From an uncultured Ruminococcus sp. (GTDB taxonomy: Bacteria > Bacillota > Clostridia > Oscillospirales > Acutalibacteraceae), in the NCBI GenBank assembly GCA_900543095.1, contig UQQD01000040.1:1-9118 (forward strand): a stretch of 9,118 nt of DNA, given 5' to 3'. Numbering within the stretch: position 1 is the first letter of the stretch; every line of letters starts with the position of its first letter. Under the pieces are notes generated by a model. It worked only from the letters and a program-made list of their open reading frames with translations, searched no databases and had not been told where the DNA came from. The translations under genes and the position numbers were made by a program. Positions 6,479 through 9,118 of this stretch are shown one piece after another.

Positions 6479-6498
6479 ATTGCATAAAAGTATGCAAT
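6479..6498. promoter_or_regulatory. Perfect palindrome ATTGCATA-N4-TATGCAAT upstream of the replisome-organizer gene
   Basis: ATTGCATA-AAAG-TATGCAAT has 8-bp arms and lies about 45 bp upstream of the GTG start. Its core GCATAAAAGTATGCAA matches the site at the fabF start (GCATAACAGTATGCAA) at 15 of 16 positions. A regulator operator is the natural reading. Confidence 0.45.
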
Positions 6499-6503
6499 TT
6501 TCG

Positions 6504-6519
6504 CTCAAAAGCTTTTGAG
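6504..6519. promoter_or_regulatory. Perfect 16-bp palindrome CTCAAAAGCTTTTGAG
   Basis: This palindrome without spacer is centred 23 bp from the centre of the neighbouring one at 6479-6498, about two helical turns. Both lie in the upstream region of the replisome-organizer gene, where I found no convincing -35/-10 pair. It may be a second operator or a cruciform-forming site. Confidence 0.35.
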
Positions 6520-6531
6520 TTATTTTTGTCT

Positions 6532-6600
6532 TTAATAAAAAAATAAAGCCGTAACCTGTGCCGACAGCTGAGTGTTCGGTGCGGTTACGGCTTTTAATTT
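6532..6600. terminator. Bidirectional intrinsic terminator after the CBS gene
   Basis: AAAGCCGTAACC at 6545-6556 pairs perfectly with GGTTACGGCTTT at 6583-6594, a 12-bp stem. Part of the apical region also pairs (CCGA 6561-6564 with TCGG 6576-6579). Reading on the minus strand, the stem is followed by a long T-rich run through 6544-6532, so it ends the membrane-protein/CBS operon. On the plus strand it is followed by TTTTAATTTT, which gives weaker termination. Confidence 0.85.
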
Positions 6601-6635
6601 TAGTTGTAAGATAAATTTCACGTTCCGACCGGGCG

Positions 6636-7031
6636 TTATTTTTCCATAAAATGCCTGATTATATCCTGTCGGGTGACTATGCCGATAAATGTTCCTCTGG
6701 CGTCCGTTACGGGAACAAAGTTCTGTTTGAGCGCACGGTCAAGAAGCTCGTCCATAGTTACGTCGATATTTACGGCAGGATTAAAATCCCTGCGGATTAT
6801 ATCTTTTACAAAATGCTTTTCCTGCTCTTTCATATTGTTATTCTGCTTGTCGAGTATGTAATAGAGAAAATCGCCCTCGCTCACTGTTCCGACATATGCT
6901 CCGTCATCAGAAATCACGGGAATAGCGGTGTAGCTGTGCGCGCGCATTTTTTCGATTCCCTGACGCAGGGTGTTGCTTTCATATATATACTTAATGGTTT
7001 CCTTTGGCTTTAAAAGCATTATTACATTCAT
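6636..7031 (-). CDS. Tandem CBS-domain protein
   Basis: This 131-residue protein consists almost entirely of two CBS domains, at about residues 7-61 and 74-131. Each has the typical end motif: GTVSEGDF at 48-55 and GIVTRQDI at 117-124. Stand-alone CBS pairs bind adenine nucleotides, and in Firmicutes some small ones (such as DarB) bind cyclic di-AMP and regulate partner proteins. The ligand here is not determined. The ATG at 7031 is preceded by AGAGG six bases upstream and overlaps the stop codon of the upstream membrane-protein gene by one base (TAATG). Translation is therefore probably coupled, and the two proteins may act together at the membrane. It ends 42 bp before the strong terminator. 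Confidence 0.9.
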   Translation of the reverse strand: MNVIMLLKPKETIKYIYESNTLRQGIEKMRAHSYTAIPVISDDGAYVGTVSEGDFLYYILDKQNNNMKEQEKHFVKDIIRRDFNPAVNIDVTMDELLDRALKQNFVPVTDARGTFIGIVTRQDIIRHFMEK

Positions 7032-7486
7032 TACTTACCTCTGTTATTTTTAAAAAATCTTGACGTTACATACAAATCGCCTGCAAGATATACTATGCCG
7101 AAAGTAAACAGCAGGGTTTTTATCTGCAAAAGTCCGCTTTGTATGATTATAAACGCAGTCAAAAAAACTGTTGCATAGGCAATCTGCTTTTTGCCGGTCT
7201 TAAAAAATATCAGCCATAACAGCAAATATGCCGCAAGCAAAGCTGTTGTGGATATTATCCAATAATGCTTCATAAGCTCCGAAGTAAAGCCCTTTTCAAG
7301 TATGCCTATGTTTACAAACATCAAAAACGCACTGCAATATCTTCCGATTCGGTCGATATATAGCATTGCCCTGTTATCGAACACAGTTTTATCGTATGTG
7401 TGCGTCCTTACATACACGATATGCGGTATGACAAGCACGGCAGTAAACAAAAGACCGAAAATATTTATAACATCAAAAAAATTCAT
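7031..7486 (-). CDS. Small multi-pass membrane protein of unknown function
   Basis: I do not recognise a family. The 151-residue protein is strongly hydrophobic, with likely membrane segments at about residues 5-26, 75-95, 101-121 and 122-141 and a weaker one at 46-63. A basic and acidic loop lies at 27-45 (RTHTYDKTVFDNRAM), and the C-terminus is basic (RFFKNNRGK), which suggests a cytoplasmic end. The ATG at 7486 follows AGGA with six-base spacing and has a good promoter upstream. Its stop overlaps the start of the CBS gene, which makes the two an operon. A membrane partner controlled by the CBS protein is the simplest guess, without direct evidence. Confidence 0.8.
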   Translation of the reverse strand: MNFFDVINIFGLLFTAVLVIPHIVYVRTHTYDKTVFDNRAMLYIDRIGRYCSAFLMFVNIGILEKGFTSELMKHYWIISTTALLAAYLLLWLIFFKTGKKQIAYATVFLTAFIIIQSGLLQIKTLLFTFGIVYLAGDLYVTSRFFKNNRGK

Positions 7487-7556
7487 ATATTATCCTGACT
7501 TGTGTAATTTAATTCATTATTTACAGCGCAGCAGCCGTAAAAATCTTCTTTTTATT

Positions 7557-7585
7557 ATTTTAACACATTATTATGATATTTACAA
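7557..7585 (-). promoter_or_regulatory. Sigma-A promoter of the membrane-protein/CBS operon
   Basis: On the minus strand TTGTAA (7585-7580) and TAAAAT (7562-7557) are 17 bp apart, with TG one base before the -10. It lies about 70 bp upstream of the ATG at 7486. Confidence 0.7.
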
Positions 7586-7588
7586 GCA

Positions 7589-7601
7589 CCGCATAATGCG
7601 G
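7589..7601. promoter_or_regulatory. Palindrome CCGCAT-A-ATGCGG between divergent promoters
   Basis: This 6-1-6 inverted repeat lies three bases upstream of the -35 of the minus-strand operon and about 38 bp before the -35 of the plus-strand gene at 7702. Its GCATAATGC core is the reverse complement of the GCATTATGC palindrome upstream of the fabF -35. It may be an activator site for the minus-strand promoter. Confidence 0.35.
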
Positions 7602-7638
7602 CTGAAAATTAAACAGACTGTATATTACAAATTTGTAG

Positions 7639-7667
7639 TTGATTTTTTTGAATTAAAAAGGTATTAT
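7639..7667 (+). promoter_or_regulatory. Sigma-A promoter of the LPG-synthase-like gene
   Basis: TTGATT at 7639-7644 and TATTAT at 7662-7667 are separated by 17 bp in a very A+T-rich stretch. The predicted transcript starts near 7674, about 28 bases before the TTG start. Confidence 0.65.
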
Positions 7668-7701
7668 ATATTTTATGATTTATTATTGGGAGAAGATTTA
7701 A

Positions 7702-8847
7702 TTGAGTAACGGAAAAAAGAAATTCAAAATAAGCGGAACGCTTATTTTTAACCTTATCGTTGCCGTGCTTACGGTATATCTTCTGGTTTACTTTTTTGTT
7801 TCCGACGGCGGTATTATCGACTTGCTTAAAACTCCGAACAGCTTTAATATATGGTGGATTATTGTTGCTGCGCTAGCATATGACTTTAACATATTTATAG
7901 ATTCGATTGTAACGCTTATCTATATTCGCACACAATTTAAGGATTTTAAGTTTTTTGAAGCGGTCAAGGTTGCTCTTGTGGGCGTTTTTTTCGGTGCGGT
8001 CACGCCCTCAAATACAGGCGGACAGCCTATGCAGTTATTTTTGCTTTCAAAAATGAAGGTGGGAGTCGGCTTTGGCTCGGCGTGTATGACGCAGAAGTTC
8101 ATCGTTTATCAAATTATTTCTACCGCATTCAGTATTTTTGCCGTAATCGTTAGGTTCAATTATTTGCAGGACGCATTTACAAACTTTTGGTCCTCGGCAT
8201 TTATCGTCCTCGGATTTACCGTTCAGCTCGCCGTTACGGCTCTGTTTTTGGTGGTATCATTTTCAAGAAAGCTCACAAAAAAGATAATCAACGCTCTTTA
8301 TTGGTTGATGGTGCATATCAAATTCATTAAAAATCCCGACCGTAAAAAAGAAAGACTGGAAAAGGAATTTGCTATGTTCCACAGGGCAAATACCGAGCTT
8401 ATGCACGATTGGAAAAGGCTTACCGCAATCTATGTGCTGGTGCTTATACAGGTGTTTGCCATACTTTCGGTACCGTACTTTATATATCTGTCGTTCGGTA
8501 TGCCCGAAATTGCCGTTGCAAACGGTCAACAGCCTGCGTCTATGTTCGACTTTGTTTGTATTCAGTCGTTTGTACTGTTCACATCAAACCTCGTTCCGCT
8601 TCCGGGTGCTTCGGGCGGCGCAGAGCTTGCCTTTTCTATATACTTCACGCCGTTTTTTGTTATCGGCGGAGTGCAAAAAATCAAGCCTGCAATACTTTTG
8701 TGGCGACTCACGACCTATTACGCTTCAATCATCATTTCAGCTCCGTTCTCCTACTACACAAAGGGCAGAAAAGAATTTGAAGAGAATGAGCTTGACAAAT
8801 TAACCGAACAGGAATATGAAGAATTGGAAGCGTCCGCTGAAAAATAA
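7702..8847 (+). CDS. LPG-synthase-type flippase-like integral membrane protein (UPF0104/YbhN-like)
   Basis: This 381-residue protein is a polytopic membrane protein with about eight hydrophobic segments (near residues 15-33, 48-70, 87-102, 127-150, 163-187, 242-266, 283-302 and 330-352). It carries the two hallmark motifs of the lysylphosphatidylglycerol-synthase transmembrane domain: TPSNTGGQP at 101-109 and PLPGASGGAE at 299-308. In MprF this domain flips lysyl-lipid across the membrane. Stand-alone members lack the aminoacyl-transferase domain, as here, and are presumed lipid or glycolipid transporters. A cytoplasmic loop at about 188-240 is rich in charge (KNPDRKKERLEKEF), and the C-terminal tail from 353 is strongly acidic. 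The TTG start is nine bases after GGGAG (7688-7692), and no better ATG lies upstream. It is monocistronic, ending in a terminator. Confidence 0.9.
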   Translation: MSNGKKKFKISGTLIFNLIVAVLTVYLLVYFFVSDGGIIDLLKTPNSFNIWWIIVAALAYDFNIFIDSIVTLIYIRTQFKDFKFFEAVKVALVGVFFGAVTPSNTGGQPMQLFLLSKMKVGVGFGSACMTQKFIVYQIISTAFSIFAVIVRFNYLQDAFTNFWSSAFIVLGFTVQLAVTALFLVVSFSRKLTKKIINALYWLMVHIKFIKNPDRKKERLEKEFAMFHRANTELMHDWKRLTAIYVLVLIQVFAILSVPYFIYLSFGMPEIAVANGQQPASMFDFVCIQSFVLFTSNLVPLPGASGGAELAFSIYFTPFFVIGGVQKIKPAILLWRLTTYYASIIISAPFSYYTKGRKEFEENELDKLTEQEYEELEASAEK

Positions 8848-8865
8848 AGATTAATATTGAACATA

Positions 8866-8900
8866 AAAACAGCTCCTCAAACGGGAGCTGTTTTGTATTT
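8866..8900 (+). terminator. Intrinsic terminator after the LPG-synthase-like gene
   Basis: AAAACAGCTCC (8866-8876) pairs perfectly with GGAGCTGTTTT (8884-8894) around a seven-base loop, followed by GTATTT. The stem begins 18 bases after the stop codon. The symmetrical A and T flanks would also let it work in the opposite direction. Confidence 0.9.
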
Positions 8901-8908
8901 ACGGTACC

Positions 8909-9039
8909 GATTAAACATTTCCGCTGAATTGCAGGGACAGCCCTTGCGGCTGTCCGAGGGCAAACACTGTTCGCCCCTACAATACTGATTAAACATTTCC
9001 GTTAAATTGTAGGGACAGCCCTTGCGGCTGTCCGTGGGC
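8909..9039. repeat. 53-bp tandem repeat, each unit with a GGACAGCC/GGCTGTCC hairpin
   Basis: Positions 8909-8961 and 8987-9039 match at 49 of 53 bases and both begin GATTAAACATTTCC; the start-to-start distance is 78 bp. Each contains GGACAGCC-CTTGC-GGCTGTCC (8935-8955 and 9013-9033). The intervening stretch can form a third, imperfect hairpin (8958-8976). Units like these occur interspersed in clostridial genomes; I infer a non-coding repeat family rather than a gene. Confidence 0.85.
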
Positions 9040-9065
9040 TAAAGCCTTACGCTGATATTTTCTTG

Positions 9066-9099
9066 GCTTCCCCTTGAGGGGAAGCTGTCACGAAGTGAC
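9066..9099. repeat. Double-hairpin interspersed repeat at the right edge
   Basis: GCTTCCCC-TTGA-GGGGAAGC (9066-9085) is directly followed by GTCAC-GAA-GTGAC (9087-9099) and GATGAGGTGG. From general familiarity this is close to a repeat scattered between genes in many Clostridia. No reading frame covers it. It may continue past the window. Confidence 0.7.
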
Positions 9100-9118
9100 T
9101 GATGAGGTGGAAACATTC

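Noticed and set aside
8909..9099. CRISPR array at the right edge
   Set aside because: There are only two similar units, they are internally palindromic, the intervening stretch is itself a hairpin, and no cas gene is present.

Overview
The window looks like a chromosomal segment of an anaerobic Firmicute of class Clostridia, probably an Oscillospiraceae/Ruminococcaceae-type gut lineage. The basis is consensus sigma-A promoters, strong AAGGAG-type ribosome binding sites with ATG, GTG and TTG starts, a DegV-family protein, a clostridial FabF, and short palindromic repeats at both edges of a kind seen in such genomes. The genus cannot be fixed from sequence alone.

Layout. Positions 1-191 are non-coding and carry short palindromes and a 22-bp repeat. 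A minus-strand DegV/FakB-like gene (192-1040) and a minus-strand LysR regulator (1184-2095) follow. Diverging from the regulator is a compact plus-strand operon: a FabF-type ketosynthase (2352-3575), an adenylate-forming acyl ligase (3595-5256) and a hotdog thioesterase (5266-5688), driven by a near-consensus promoter at 2251-2279. An isolated minus-strand phage/ICE-type replisome organizer (5707-6435) follows 18 bp later. Next come a bidirectional terminator (6545-6594), a minus-strand two-gene operon of a small membrane protein and a tandem-CBS protein (7486 to 6636, overlapping as TAATG), and a plus-strand LPG-synthase/flippase-type membrane protein (7702-8847) ending in a clear terminator. 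Positions 8901-9118 hold a 53-bp tandem repeat and further hairpins.

How the genes may work together. The ketosynthase, ligase and thioesterase form a minimal activate-condense-release set, probably under the divergent LysR protein. No acyl carrier protein, reductase or dehydratase lies in the window, so the product is unknown. The DegV/FakB-like protein fits the acyl-chain theme but is transcribed separately.

The most notable structure is inside the replisome-organizer gene. A 9-mer, TTGACTGCC, occurs exactly at 6065, 6076, 6098 and 6110 with a degenerate copy at 6087 (spacing 11, 11, 11, 12 bp), and again at 6176, which is 66 bp farther on. The copies are read in different codon frames, so the repetition is kept at DNA level. 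AT-rich tracts flank the array. This is how iteron-type origins embedded in phage initiator genes look, here in an orphan chromosomal gene. A second notable signal is a near-identical palindrome (GCATAAnAGTATGCAA) upstream of both the fabF operon and the replisome-organizer gene.
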